Assembly (NCBI GenBank): GCA_015490195.1
Contig: WFYG01000008.1
Span: 173,282-237,281, forward strand
DNA length: 64,000 bases
Source: Thermovibrio sp.
GTDB taxonomy: Bacteria > Aquificota > Aquificia > Desulfurobacteriales > Desulfurobacteriaceae
Reading direction: 5' to 3'
Shown here: one piece after another, positions 17,919-26,503 of the stretch
Numbering within the stretch: position 1 is the first letter of the stretch
Layout: each line of letters begins with the position of its first letter
The notes under the pieces: generated by a model
What the model was told of the DNA's origin: nothing
The model's database searches: none
Seen by the model: only the letters and a program-made list of their open reading frames with translations
Program-made: the position numbers and the translations under genes

Positions 17919-19010
17919 CTACATAATTATCAACTTCGCATGGAGTTTTCCAGCTGCCTTTATTGCCTGGATAATCGCTATTAAATCTCCCGGTGAAACC
18001 CCTAACTGGTTAAGAGCTTTCACAAGATCTTTAAGAGAAGCTGAAGATATGCCGAAAATTCTCCCTTTTTCCTCTACAACCTGAGTTTGAACCTTCTGAA
18101 CAACTGTTGTTTTACCTCCTGAAAGCGGTGGAGGTTGAGAAACAATTGGAGTTTTCGTTACAGATACATAAATATTACCGTGGGAAACGTAAACAGGAGG
18201 ATCTATTTTTATGTCACCGCTCATTATTACAGTTCCTGTTTTCTCATATATTACAACAGTTGGCTCAGGGTTGGTATCAACTTTAAGATTTAAAATCTCC
18301 GATATAAACTGAACCTCATCAACTCCAGGAGGATATTTCACCTTTACAGTTGCTGAATCTACAGCTTTTGCGATTTTCATTTTGAAGAAACTGTTAATCT
18401 TGTCTGCTATCTCACTAGCCATAGAAAAATCGGGAGAGTTAAGAGTAAGGGTAAGGTTTTTAAGATCCGAAAGTTCAAAGGGTAACGGTCTTTCAACGAT
18501 TCCTCCGTTGGGAATAATACCGGCAGTAGGAAAGTTTTTCTGTATCTTCCCTCCTCTGTTTGACTCACTGTAACCTCCACCTGTTGAAACTGGCCCCTGA
18601 GCAAAAGCGTAGACTTTTCCGTCGGGACCAATTAGAGGTGTTCTTATAAGAACGCCGTTGGCAATACTCTTTGCGTCTCCAAGAGAGGCAACTTCAACGT
18701 CAAAGGTCATTCCGGGTTTTGCAAACGGAGGAAGCTTTGCTGTAACAATAACCGCTGCAGCGTTTTTTGTTTTTATAGCCCCGGGATCAACATATATCCC
18801 CATTTTTCTCAACATGTTGGCTATACTCTGCAGAGTAAAAATACTGGTAGTTCCGTCGCCACTTCCGTTAAGACCAACAACAATACCGTAACCGGTAAGA
18901 TAGTTTGGCCTTACTCCTTCAACGTTAACAAGAGTTCCAATCTTAACTTCTGTAGAGTAGGCAGAAATGGTCATAACAATTAAGAAAACTAAAATTCTTA
19001 CTAAGAACAT
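17919..19010 (-). CDS. flgI: Flagellar P-ring protein FlgI
   Basis: About 363 residues after a signal peptide (MFLVRILVFLIVMTISAYS). The mature start VKIGTLVNVEGVRPNYLTGY and the GLNGSGDGTTSIFTLQSIAN block near residue 45 are diagnostic. I choose the ATG at 19010, after the flgH stop and with AGAGG upstream; a frame from 19031 would start inside flgH and spoil the signal peptide. FlgI forms the periplasmic P ring, which implies a peptidoglycan-bearing Gram-negative envelope. Confidence 0.95.
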   Translation of the reverse strand: MFLVRILVFLIVMTISAYSTEVKIGTLVNVEGVRPNYLTGYGIVVGLNGSGDGTTSIFTLQSIANMLRKMGIYVDPGAIKTKNAAAVIVTAKLPPFAKPGMTFDVEVASLGDAKSIANGVLIRTPLIGPDGKVYAFAQGPVSTGGGYSESNRGGKIQKNFPTAGIIPNGGIVERPLPFELSDLKNLTLTLNSPDFSMASEIADKINSFFKMKIAKAVDSATVKVKYPPGVDEVQFISEILNLKVDTNPEPTVVIYEKTGTVIMSGDIKIDPPVYVSHGNIYVSVTKTPIVSQPPPLSGGKTTVVQKVQTQVVEEKGRIFGISSASLKDLVKALNQLGVSPGDLIAIIQAIKAAGKLHAKLIIM

Positions 19011-19018
19011 CACATCCT

Positions 19019-19702
19019 CTAAAAAGGCCATATCTTTTCAAGGAATCTTGCAAGCCAGCCAGGTCTTTGAGATTCGTTAAAATATCCTTTACCGTTGTAT
19101 TCAACGTACATATCGGAAATTTTTGAAGAGGGAACTGTATTATCAGGACCTATGTCACTTGGTCTGACTATACCGGATATTTTCAAAATCTGAATTTCAT
19201 CATTTATTCTTATAATTTTCTCACCAACGATAAAGAGATTACCGTTAGGGTAGACTTTTTCCACTCTAGCAGATATTGTAGCTATCAGTTTCGCATTTCT
19301 ACTGGTAGAATTTTTACCGCTAAACGACTTTGAAGGAGAGGTTGAAAATCCAATTAGAGGGTTTTTACTCCTACCGGGAAAGGGTTTCCCAAAAACTAAA
19401 GGCTTACTAACGGATAAGTCGTAGGAACTTTTCTTTGCAGAGTCTGTTTTGGCAGAACCACTTCCTGTTGGACTTTCGTAGATTTCAACAGTTACTACGT
19501 CTCCCACGTTATGGGCTTTTGGATCAGAGAAGAGGTTATCGTAACCTGTAAATAGTGAACCAGGAGACACCGTTCTATGAACGGCAAGAGTTTTTGGCTC
19601 CCGGGGGAACACAACGACCTCCCGTTTTTCCTCTCCACATCCGGAGAAGAGAAAAACTATTGAGAGACAAATTCCACTAAACCATTTCCAGTAACTTTGC
19701 AT
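19019..19702 (-). CDS. flgH: Flagellar L-ring lipoprotein FlgH
   Basis: A 227-residue lipoprotein with signal helix and lipobox ending FSGC (Cys at about residue 22). Family features are GSLFTGYDNLFSDPKAHNVG, DVVTVEIYESPTGSGSAKT and the C-terminal strand set with GIVRPSDIGPDNTVPS. FlgH forms the outer-membrane L ring, so the cell has an outer membrane. It overlaps flgA by 46 bases. Confidence 0.95.
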   Translation of the reverse strand: MQSYWKWFSGICLSIVFLFSGCGEEKREVVVFPREPKTLAVHRTVSPGSLFTGYDNLFSDPKAHNVGDVVTVEIYESPTGSGSAKTDSAKKSSYDLSVSKPLVFGKPFPGRSKNPLIGFSTSPSKSFSGKNSTSRNAKLIATISARVEKVYPNGNLFIVGEKIIRINDEIQILKISGIVRPSDIGPDNTVPSSKISDMYVEYNGKGYFNESQRPGWLARFLEKIWPF

Positions 19703-20631
19703 ATCAGGACTTTTCCGGTAGATGGATTTTTCACTTTTATTATATTCCCCACAACTCCATCCTGTAGAGCTATGCCAAGGAGCTCCACTTTAATAGCACC
19801 GTTCCTGTAAACCACCCTTACAGGTTGATTCTTCTTAACCGCAAAATTGGGAACAATTCCTCTTTCTGTTATAACGTCTCCTGGTAAGAAATCTCTTCTT
19901 GCAGTTGCTCCTATAACTGAGGAAACATTATCAGTTCCACCCCTTGCTCTGCTCTCACGAACCTTTTTCAGGGTTATTTCGTCTAAAGTAATCTTCGTTC
20001 CTCTGGGTATGGGTTTAGCTGCAACTACAACTTTTACCTTTCTCTCTACCCTCACAGGTATCCAGAACTTCTTTACAACTTCACCGTTAACGGTTATTTC
20101 GTAAATAAAACGGGCAGAGTAATTTCCAAGGTAGTCAAGAGAAAGTTTCTCTTTAAATTTTCTGTAGGGAAGTTTAACGGTTATACGTGGAACAGAAATG
20201 ACCTCGTAATCGGGATAGTTCTGTTTAAAGAAATTGAGAATAAGGCGTTTAAGGTGCTCTCCGTCAACGATTGAACAGGTAGAAAAAACTATTATCCGTT
20301 CAGCTCCTTTAATCTCTATCTTCTTAAAAGAGACTCCGTTTTCCCGAATGTAGTTGACAACTGCTTTTGCAACTGCTTCTTTAGAGAGGTTCTCGTACCC
20401 ACACGGAGGTGGAGCATCAGCCACAGGTACGGACGAGAGGAGCTCTCTCTCCACAGGAGTACCTTTTATAGTAGCAATCTCTCCAAGAGTTACCTCCCTT
20501 CCAGATACCCGGGACTTTACTTTAAGAACCACCTCTGCTCCAAAAGAGTTTAGAGGCAGGATTAAGAGCGAAAAAATCAGAAATTTAACTCTTAAGGTTC
20601 GCAACAGTTCTGAGCATCTCATCAGCTGCAA
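19657..20631 (-). CDS. flgA: P-ring chaperone FlgA
   Basis: About 324 residues with a signal sequence (FLIFSLLILPLNSFGA) and a C-terminal SAF-type domain: KPIPRGTKITLDEITLKKVR near residue 215, then VRVVYRNGAIKVELLGIALQ. FlgA is the periplasmic chaperone for P-ring assembly. The start is uncertain: the frame is open from 20631 inside flgG, while a TTG at 20604 would give a shorter signal peptide (MRTLRVKFLIF). No convincing ribosome site decides it. GGAGCTCC at 19779-19786. Confidence 0.9.
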   Translation of the reverse strand: MQLMRCSELLRTLRVKFLIFSLLILPLNSFGAEVVLKVKSRVSGREVTLGEIATIKGTPVERELLSSVPVADAPPPCGYENLSKEAVAKAVVNYIRENGVSFKKIEIKGAERIIVFSTCSIVDGEHLKRLILNFFKQNYPDYEVISVPRITVKLPYRKFKEKLSLDYLGNYSARFIYEITVNGEVVKKFWIPVRVERKVKVVVAAKPIPRGTKITLDEITLKKVRESRARGGTDNVSSVIGATARRDFLPGDVITERGIVPNFAVKKNQPVRVVYRNGAIKVELLGIALQDGVVGNIIKVKNPSTGKVLICKVTGNGLVEFVSQ

Positions 20632-21385
20632 TTATTCCTTTAGAGTTTATCTCGTAAGCCCTCTGAGCTACTATAAGATTAACCATCTCTTCAACGATGT
20701 TTACGTTTGAGGCCTCAAGAAAGCCCTGAGCCAGCTTACCAAAGCCGTCGGTGTTGGGATCCCCTTCTATAGGCTCACCTGAAGCGTCCGTCTGAACAAA
20801 GAGGTTGCCACCAATAGCTTTTAGTCCGGCGGGATTTATAAAACGGTACAGCTTTATTTGGCCTACTTCCTCTGTTACCTGCTGGCCACCGGAGTTTCTG
20901 ACTACGAAAACTTTTCCGTTTGGAGATATTGAGATGCTGACAACGGTTTCCGGAGCAGATATCTGAATGTTCGGTGAAAGTCTGTAGCCTTCAGGGGTAA
21001 CGAAGTATCCTTGATCGTCAAGTTGAAAGTTACCAGCTCTTGTGTAAGCTTCACCTCCTCCAGGGAGCTCTATCTTGAAAAAACCATGTCCCTGAATAGC
21101 AACATCCAGCTGTTTATCTGTTTTCATGAGGCTTCCCTGTGTAAATATCTTGCTTACATCTGAGAGCTTCACGCCCAGACCTATCTGAATACCTGAAGGG
21201 ACTCTATTCTCGTCGGAGCTCATAACTCCGGGGTCTCTGATGTCCTGGTAGATAAGGTCTTCAAAGTTAGCTCTTGATTTCTTAAAACCAACGGTGTTTA
21301 CGTTGGCAATGTTGTTTGAGATAACGTCAAGGTTTGTCTGCTGGGCTTCCATACCTGTTGCTGAAGTCCAGAGAGCTCTCAGCAT
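20585..21385 (-). CDS. flgG: Distal rod protein FlgG
   Basis: A 266-residue rod protein. It starts MLRALWTSATGMEAQQTNLD and has SNNIANVNTVGFKKSRANFE, the FlgG signature, plus C-terminal SNVNIVEEMVNLIVAQRAYE and SKGIIAADEMLRTVANL. The GVKLSDVSKIFTQGSLMKTD segment is also characteristic. FlgG forms the distal rod. It follows flgF by 11 bases and overlaps flgA. Confidence 0.97.
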   Translation of the reverse strand: MLRALWTSATGMEAQQTNLDVISNNIANVNTVGFKKSRANFEDLIYQDIRDPGVMSSDENRVPSGIQIGLGVKLSDVSKIFTQGSLMKTDKQLDVAIQGHGFFKIELPGGGEAYTRAGNFQLDDQGYFVTPEGYRLSPNIQISAPETVVSISISPNGKVFVVRNSGGQQVTEEVGQIKLYRFINPAGLKAIGGNLFVQTDASGEPIEGDPNTDGFGKLAQGFLEASNVNIVEEMVNLIVAQRAYEINSKGIIAADEMLRTVANLKS

Positions 21386-21396
21386 GTCTCCCTCCT

Positions 21397-22113
21397 CTAA
21401 ACTCTTCCCAATTCAGTACTCTTAAGGTTCATCTGATCCATACTTCTCATTAAGTTTCCATATATCTCAAACCGCCTCTGCGCCTCTACCAGTCTGACCA
21501 TCTCTTTAACCGGGTTGACGTTTGATCCCTCCAGGTAACCCTGAAGAACTGTAGCATCTGTTGCCATGGACTGACCTATGCCTTCATAGTAGGAATCCCC
21601 CAGAGGCTTAACAGAGGAGAAATCCACTACTCTAAGAATTCCTACTTTTCTATCTCCTTCGTAGATTACGCCATCCTCTGTAATTGTAACTCTTGATTCA
21701 TTATTCAGGATAATCTCTTTCCCGGAAATATCAAGAACCGGGTTTCCCTGAGCATCAACCAACCTGCCAGTAGAGTCAAGGAAAAAGTGGCCGTTCCTGG
21801 TATAAACCTCTCTACCTTTAACCCTTACTGTAAAAAAACCTCTTCCCTTTAAAGCAACATCAAGAGGATTTCCCGTCTTCCTTAAAACTCCTTGAGTTAA
21901 AACAACGTCTGTTCTCTTAAACCTGGGAAAAACGAGAAGGTTGTAACTGTCTCCTTTGTTTTCCGGAATGTGCTGGGAGAACTCTTCCATAAGAATCTTC
22001 TTAAAGCCGGGAGTGTTAACGTTTGCTATGTTGTTTGTAACTATGTCAAGCTGTTCCTTTGCCCTCTCTCCACCTGCAGCCAGAACGTACAAAGACTGAA
22101 CTGTTAGTGCCAT
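21397..22113 (-). CDS. flgF: Proximal rod protein FlgF
   Basis: A 238-residue rod protein of the FlgE/F/G family: TNNIANVNTPGFKKILMEEF at residues 26-45 and C-terminal SNVNPVKEMVRLVEAQRRFE. It is shorter and more diverged than FlgG and immediately precedes it, so FlgF is the best fit. It lies three bases after fliN. Some related clusters label this position flgG2; the sequence does not exclude that naming. Confidence 0.9.
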   Translation of the reverse strand: MALTVQSLYVLAAGGERAKEQLDIVTNNIANVNTPGFKKILMEEFSQHIPENKGDSYNLLVFPRFKRTDVVLTQGVLRKTGNPLDVALKGRGFFTVRVKGREVYTRNGHFFLDSTGRLVDAQGNPVLDISGKEIILNNESRVTITEDGVIYEGDRKVGILRVVDFSSVKPLGDSYYEGIGQSMATDATVLQGYLEGSNVNPVKEMVRLVEAQRRFEIYGNLMRSMDQMNLKSTELGRV

Positions 22114-22116
22114 TGC

Positions 22117-22620
22117 TTACTCCTCAATCAGTTTAAGGCGCTCTTCCGGCGTTATTATCTGAACTATTTCAACTCCGTAGTTGTCCTCAACCTGATACAG
22201 TCTCCCCTTTGCTACAAGCTTACCGTTTATCTTTATATCAACTGGCTCATCTACAAACCTATCAAGCTCTACCACGCTGTTTGCGTGGAGTTTTAGTATG
22301 TCTTCAAGGGAAAGCTTTGTAGAACCTATTTCAACGCTTATCTCAAGGGGAATGTCCCTTAGAACTTCAAACTCCTTACTACAGCTTTCTCCAGTAGACG
22401 CTTTCTCTTCAGTACTCTCCTGAGTGCTAAGAGCCTCCTGCCATTCTCGGGCTATCTTCTCCTGATCATCCTGAACTTCCTGTTTTCCTTCACCCTGCTG
22501 TTTTAAGGCTTCTTCCCATTCCTTAGCCAGCTCCTCCTGACTCTTCTCCCCTTCCTGCTGTTTCAGTGCCTCTTCCCACTCCTTCGCCAGTTCTTCCTGG
22601 TTTTTCTCCTCCTCTGCCAT
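22117..22620 (-). CDS. fliN: Flagellar switch protein FliN with repeat-bearing N-terminus
   Basis: A 167-residue FliN. The C-terminal SpoA domain (about 85-160) starts RDIPLEISVEIGSTKLSLED and contains LDRFVDEPVDIKINGKLVAKG. The N-terminal 70 residues carry three copies of an acidic helix motif ending E-W-x-E-A-L-x-x-Q, resembling the single WAEAL-type motif in the N-terminus of enteric FliN. A strong GGAG/GAGGG site before 22620 fixes the start. The first 98 bases are also read as the FliM tail in another frame. FliN forms the C-ring base and docks FliH. Confidence 0.95.
   Translation of the reverse strand: MAEEEKNQEELAKEWEEALKQQEGEKSQEELAKEWEEALKQQGEGKQEVQDDQEKIAREWQEALSTQESTEEKASTGESCSKEFEVLRDIPLEISVEIGSTKLSLEDILKLHANSVVELDRFVDEPVDIKINGKLVAKGRLYQVEDNYGVEIVQIITPEERLKLIEE
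22420..22599 (-). repeat. Three in-frame copies of a FliN N-terminal motif
   Basis: Residues 8-22 and 28-42 of FliN are identical (QEELAKEWEEALKQQ) and 53-67 is a diverged copy (QEKIAREWQEALSTQ). The DNA copies differ at synonymous positions (for example GCACTG against GCCTTA for Ala-Leu), so this is an old duplication under protein-level constraint and not a recent slippage event. Confidence 0.92.
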
Positions 22621-23569
22621 TTCCCTCTCCGTTTATAAAGTTATAGATAAGGGCTGCGTACCTTTCCTTCACCTTACCCATCCTGGCAAGGAATTTCGGA
22701 CTCTCTTCAACGTAGAGCTTTAAAAGGTCATCCTTACTGACTCCAAGCTCTATACGGTCTCCTATTCTCCAGGAGAGAATCTCTTTAAGCGGAAAAACTT
22801 TTCTTGAAAGCTCTAAAGAGACTTTTAACTTTGTTTTCAGGAGTTTTTTCTGGAGGTGCTCCTCCCAAACCGGGTCTTTCTCTGCAAAGAGGGACTCTGA
22901 GAAGATGAGATCTTTTATGGGCATGAAGAGCCCCTGAGGGAAGCAGAAGAAAAAGGGAGCTTCGTAACCGTCAATGTCCATACTGCACTCAACAACAATC
23001 ACTTTTTCGTTTCCCGATACGATCCGAGCAAGGGCGGGGTTGAGCTCTATTCCGCGGAGCTCCAGCTTTATCGGGTAAACGTCTTGCCAGACTTGTTCAA
23101 AGGTTTCTAACGAAAGCTTGACGAGATCCTGAATAACCCTCATTTCAAGCTTTGTAAACTCTCTTCCCTCTATTTTAAACGGCTCGGCAGGTCCGCCGAA
23201 CATAACGCTTATTATTACAAAGACTAAACGGGAATCAAGGACAAAGAGGAAGTTTTCCTTAAACGGCCTCATCGCCACTATGCTGTAACTTGCAGGCATA
23301 GGTATTTTGGCCATGAACGACTGAAAACGGGTTATGTAAACGGAGCCTTTCGTTACCATTCCTATCTGGGGAACCAGTCCCCTGACCCTCTCCCTGTAAA
23401 TCTTGACCCACCGTTCAAAAAGGAGTTCAAGACCGGGAACGCCACCTTTTTTTATATGCTCTACCTGGTTAAAGTCAAAAGGAGCTGTTTTTTTCTCTTC
23501 TTTTTCCTCCTTTTTTCCACTACCTAAAAGGGCATCTATCTCTTCCTGAGAGAGGAACTCCTCAGCCAC
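22523..23569 (-). CDS. fliM: Flagellar motor switch protein FliM
   Basis: A 348-residue protein with the N-terminal FLSQEEIDALLGSG motif (CheY-P and FlhG binding), a CheC-like middle domain and a C-terminal SpoA domain (about 245-315, LKTKLKVSLELSRKVFPLKE). After about residue 322 the sequence becomes a Gly/Glu/Arg-rich tail (GEGNGRGGEKPGRTGEG and on) that ends in GGAG. This tail is encoded inside the start of fliN, in a different frame, over 98 bases. Homologues usually stop near the start of that tail. FliM is the direction switch between FliG and FliN. Confidence 0.95.
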   Translation of the reverse strand: MAEEFLSQEEIDALLGSGKKEEKEEKKTAPFDFNQVEHIKKGGVPGLELLFERWVKIYRERVRGLVPQIGMVTKGSVYITRFQSFMAKIPMPASYSIVAMRPFKENFLFVLDSRLVFVIISVMFGGPAEPFKIEGREFTKLEMRVIQDLVKLSLETFEQVWQDVYPIKLELRGIELNPALARIVSGNEKVIVVECSMDIDGYEAPFFFCFPQGLFMPIKDLIFSESLFAEKDPVWEEHLQKKLLKTKLKVSLELSRKVFPLKEILSWRIGDRIELGVSKDDLLKLYVEESPKFLARMGKVKERYAALIYNFINGEGNGRGGEKPGRTGEGVGRGTETAGRGEESGGAG

Positions 23570-23577
23570 AGACCCTC

Positions 23578-24615
23578 CTAAACGAGCTCTTCAGAGCCGC
23601 CCAGCTCTATCTTCCCTTCTTCTGCCAATTTTTTGATTATAGCAATGATCTTCTTCCTTGCCCGTTCTACGTCAGATTTCTTAACGGGGCCGAGAGCTTC
23701 AAGGTCTTCAAGAAACATCTGTGCAGCCCGTTTAGACATGTTAGAAAGGAACTTGTCCATAATCTCCTGGGGAGCTCCCTTAAGGGCTAGAAGCAGGTCA
23801 TTCTTATCAACAGCCTTGAGAATCTCAATAATTGCCCTGTTATCAAGTTTAACGATGTCTTCAAACTTAAACATCCTCTCTTCAATAGACTCTGCAAGTG
23901 ATGGGTTCTCCTTCTTTATCTCGTCTAAGAGCTCCTGGGCAACTTCCTTTGGAAGGTTGTTAACGATTTCGGCTGCAATGTCTAAACCGCTCAGGGTCTG
24001 CTCCTTACCGGCACCTATGCTAGCAAGCTCCTCCTCCAGAGCTTCCGTAACGATCCTGAGGGTTTTCATAGATATCTTCTCAAGCTGAGCGAGCCTCTTT
24101 ATAACCTCCTCTCTAACGTTCGTAACGCCGAGTCTCTTAGGCAGGTACTGGATAACCTCTGCAGCCTTCATAGGGGGAAGTTGGGAGAGGATAATTGCAA
24201 TTATCTGAGGGTGTTCCTTCTCTATCAGCTTCGCAATAAACTTTGCGTCCATCTTCTTAAGTTCTTCAAAAACCACTTTTCCAGACTCAGAGAGCATCGT
24301 CTCTTCAAGGAGCTCCTGAAGTTTATCAGGAGGAAGAGCCTTCTCAAGGAGTTTCCTCAGCTCGTCAGGGGCAGTTCTTAGTGGAGCAATCTCCGACAGC
24401 TCGTCGTAAGCCTCCTTGACAACGAGCTTAACCATGTCCTTCTTTATTGTTCCAAGTGAAAGTATGGTCTTTGCAATCCTGGTAAGCTCGTGCTCTCTTA
24501 AGTTTTTAATTACGTTTACGGCAACATCCTCAGGAAGAGAGAGAATAAGGATTGCCGCCTTCTGAGCCCCTGTAATCCTCTCCGTCTTGTGTTTTTCCAC
24601 CTCTTTCTGTGCCAT
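23578..24615 (-). CDS. fliG: Flagellar motor switch protein FliG
   Basis: A 345-residue protein with the family's helical domains: ITGAQKAAILILSLPEDVA at the N-terminus, the EHPQIIAIILSQL middle domain (about 130-150) and the C-terminal FEDIVKLDNRAIIEILKAVD torque-ring domain with charged residues near 285-300. It links FliF to the stator and to FliM. It sits eight bases upstream of fliM. Two GGAGCTCC octamers lie inside, one read as Gly-Ala-Pro and one as Glu-Leu. Confidence 0.97.
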   Translation of the reverse strand: MAQKEVEKHKTERITGAQKAAILILSLPEDVAVNVIKNLREHELTRIAKTILSLGTIKKDMVKLVVKEAYDELSEIAPLRTAPDELRKLLEKALPPDKLQELLEETMLSESGKVVFEELKKMDAKFIAKLIEKEHPQIIAIILSQLPPMKAAEVIQYLPKRLGVTNVREEVIKRLAQLEKISMKTLRIVTEALEEELASIGAGKEQTLSGLDIAAEIVNNLPKEVAQELLDEIKKENPSLAESIEERMFKFEDIVKLDNRAIIEILKAVDKNDLLLALKGAPQEIMDKFLSNMSKRAAQMFLEDLEALGPVKKSDVERARKKIIAIIKKLAEEGKIELGGSEELV

Positions 24616-24622
24616 AACTTAG

Positions 24623-25129
24623 CTAATCCTTCTTGTGACTAAAGTAGAGAGCAAGAGCCAACATAAGAACGCCGGCAGCAAGGTAAAGGGTCTGTATCGG
24701 CGTTTCGTACTTTATGTGTATAGCATACTTAAAGAAAGTAACTATAAGAACCATTAAAACAACTTTTGCCAGCTTCTCCTTCAGGTCATCAAGGTTGTGA
24801 ATTGCCAGAATCTTGCTTGAGTTTTCATCGTTCTCAGCCTCGTCTATCTTACTTATAAAGAGCTCGTAAAGGCCTAGAGCAAATATGATTAGAACGGTTG
24901 CAATAAGGTAGAGATCAATAGCTCCTACAATCGCACCTACGAGGGTTTCATGCTCCTCTTTAGTTAAGTGAAACCCGTAAGAGAACATACTGTGTATAGG
25001 TTCATATATCTCATAAGACGCCACTATAAACAGGCTAAGAGAACCCAGTAAAGAAAAAAGGACAGCAATAATAACCATCCACCTGGTACGCCAAAGAAAT
25101 GCTTCAAAGAAACGTTCAATAAACCGCAT
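24623..25129 (-). CDS. YqhA/UPF0114-family membrane protein
   Basis: A 168-residue protein with three or four membrane helices (about 15-36, 62-86, 116-136 and 143-162). The pattern VGAIDLYLIATVLIIFALGLYELF with an acidic FISKID end is typical of UPF0114 (YqhA) proteins, whose function is not known. It lies directly between the permease gene and fliG, so it is probably cotranscribed with both. No flagellar role is implied by the sequence itself. Confidence 0.8.
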   Translation of the reverse strand: MRFIERFFEAFLWRTRWMVIIAVLFSLLGSLSLFIVASYEIYEPIHSMFSYGFHLTKEEHETLVGAIVGAIDLYLIATVLIIFALGLYELFISKIDEAENDENSSKILAIHNLDDLKEKLAKVVLMVLIVTFFKYAIHIKYETPIQTLYLAAGVLMLALALYFSHKKD

Positions 25130-25132
25130 CTT

Positions 25133-26503
25133 TTAAAATCCTCCAAAAACAGCATGCTCAACGTAGAAGAGGAGTATTGCTGTTATTACAGTAACGGCTG
25201 CAACAGGTGTTCCGTACTTCATGAATCTGAAGAAGTCTATCTTATATCCGTTCCTATCCGCAATATCTGCTGTAACTATATTAGCAGAAGCACCAATAAG
25301 CGTAAGGTTTCCTCCAAGACAGGCACCAAGAGAAAGAGCCCACCAGAGGGGATCCATAACTGACCCCATCTGCATCTCCATTCCCTTTAAGACGTAAGCC
25401 ATAGACATGGTAAAGGGAATGTTGTCAACAAAGCCAGAGATAATAGCTGAAACAAAACCAACTAGGATTATCCCCTCGTGGATGTTGTTGCCTATTGCAT
25501 CTATCAGCCACTTAGCAGCTATCTCAAAAACTCCGTTTACCTCTAAAGCTCCAACAACCATAAAGAGACCCATAAAGAAGATAAGGGTAGTCCACTCAAC
25601 CTTTTCAAGAATCCAGGCCGGGGAAAGACCGCTGATGAGGGCAAGAATTGTCGCCATAAGAAGTGCTATAACCCCCGGGTCAAGGCCAAGGTTGTGACCA
25701 ACGATAAATAGGACAATTGTAATGAGGAAAACGGTAACTGACTTTTTTATCAGCTTTCTGTCAAGCAGTCTTTCGTCAACTTCCCCTGAGAGTATCTCTT
25801 TAAGCTCTTCTTCTGTAGCCTGAGCCTTTAAAAAGCCTCCTTTAGCCATCATAAAGTGCATAACTGTAAGACCGAGCAGAAACGCTAAAATGGCATAAGG
25901 AGCAACTTCTTTAAGGAAATCGTTAAACGTCTTTCCGGCTATACTGCCAATGATGATGTTAGGAGGATCACCTATCAGCGTTGCCGTACCGCCTGTGTTT
26001 GAAGCAAGAACAATGGCTATGAGGTAGGGAATGGGATTTAGTTTGAGCCTTTCAGCGATGTTTATCATCACGGGAGCCATAAAGAGGACTGTAGTTACGT
26101 TATCCAGGAAAGCAGAGAAGAAGGCAGTTAGAAGTGAGAAGACCCAGAGAACACGGGTAGGTGATCCCTTTGTAAGCTTCACAGCTTTAGCAGCAACAAG
26201 GTGGAAGAACCCACTCTTTCCCATAACCGTAACTATGTTCATCATTCCAAAGAGGAGGAGTATTGTGTTCTGGTCTATAGATTCCCAGGCCTTTTCAGGA
26301 GTTATTACCCCTATAACGAGAACCAAAGAGGCACCTATCAGGGCTGCTATAGTTCTATGGAAGAACTTCTCAAGGAGTATCATGGCGTAGGTGAAGACGA
26401 AGAGTAGAACGGAGAGCTCCGCCAGCTCCGTTTTACTGAGGTGAACGTGGAAGGCCTCTAAGAGTCCCCCTACCGTGTTTGCTCCTTCAGTTCCGTGTTC
26501 CAT
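25133..26503 (-). CDS. Ion permease of the ArsB/NhaD (ion transporter) superfamily
   Basis: A 456-residue membrane protein with about 11-12 helices. Two inverted-repeat signatures are visible: SAFLDNVTTVLFMAPVMINI (near residue 133) with NTGGTATLIGDPPNIIIGS (about 170), and the second half SGFVDNIPFTMSMAYVLKG with LGGNLTLIGASANIV. These occur in NhaD Na+/H+ antiporters and ArsB arsenite pumps. Substrate cannot be told from sequence; NhaD-like sodium/proton exchange is plausible for a marine thermophile. The start overlaps recN by 34 bases and has a GGGAGGAG site. Confidence 0.82.
   Translation of the reverse strand: MEHGTEGANTVGGLLEAFHVHLSKTELAELSVLLFVFTYAMILLEKFFHRTIAALIGASLVLVIGVITPEKAWESIDQNTILLLFGMMNIVTVMGKSGFFHLVAAKAVKLTKGSPTRVLWVFSLLTAFFSAFLDNVTTVLFMAPVMINIAERLKLNPIPYLIAIVLASNTGGTATLIGDPPNIIIGSIAGKTFNDFLKEVAPYAILAFLLGLTVMHFMMAKGGFLKAQATEEELKEILSGEVDERLLDRKLIKKSVTVFLITIVLFIVGHNLGLDPGVIALLMATILALISGLSPAWILEKVEWTTLIFFMGLFMVVGALEVNGVFEIAAKWLIDAIGNNIHEGIILVGFVSAIISGFVDNIPFTMSMAYVLKGMEMQMGSVMDPLWWALSLGACLGGNLTLIGASANIVTADIADRNGYKIDFFRFMKYGTPVAAVTVITAILLFYVEHAVFGGF

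Noticed and set aside
22420..22599. Possible CRISPR-like repeat array
   Set aside because: The repeats are in-frame protein repeats with synonymous differences and unequal spacing, not identical DNA repeats with spacers.
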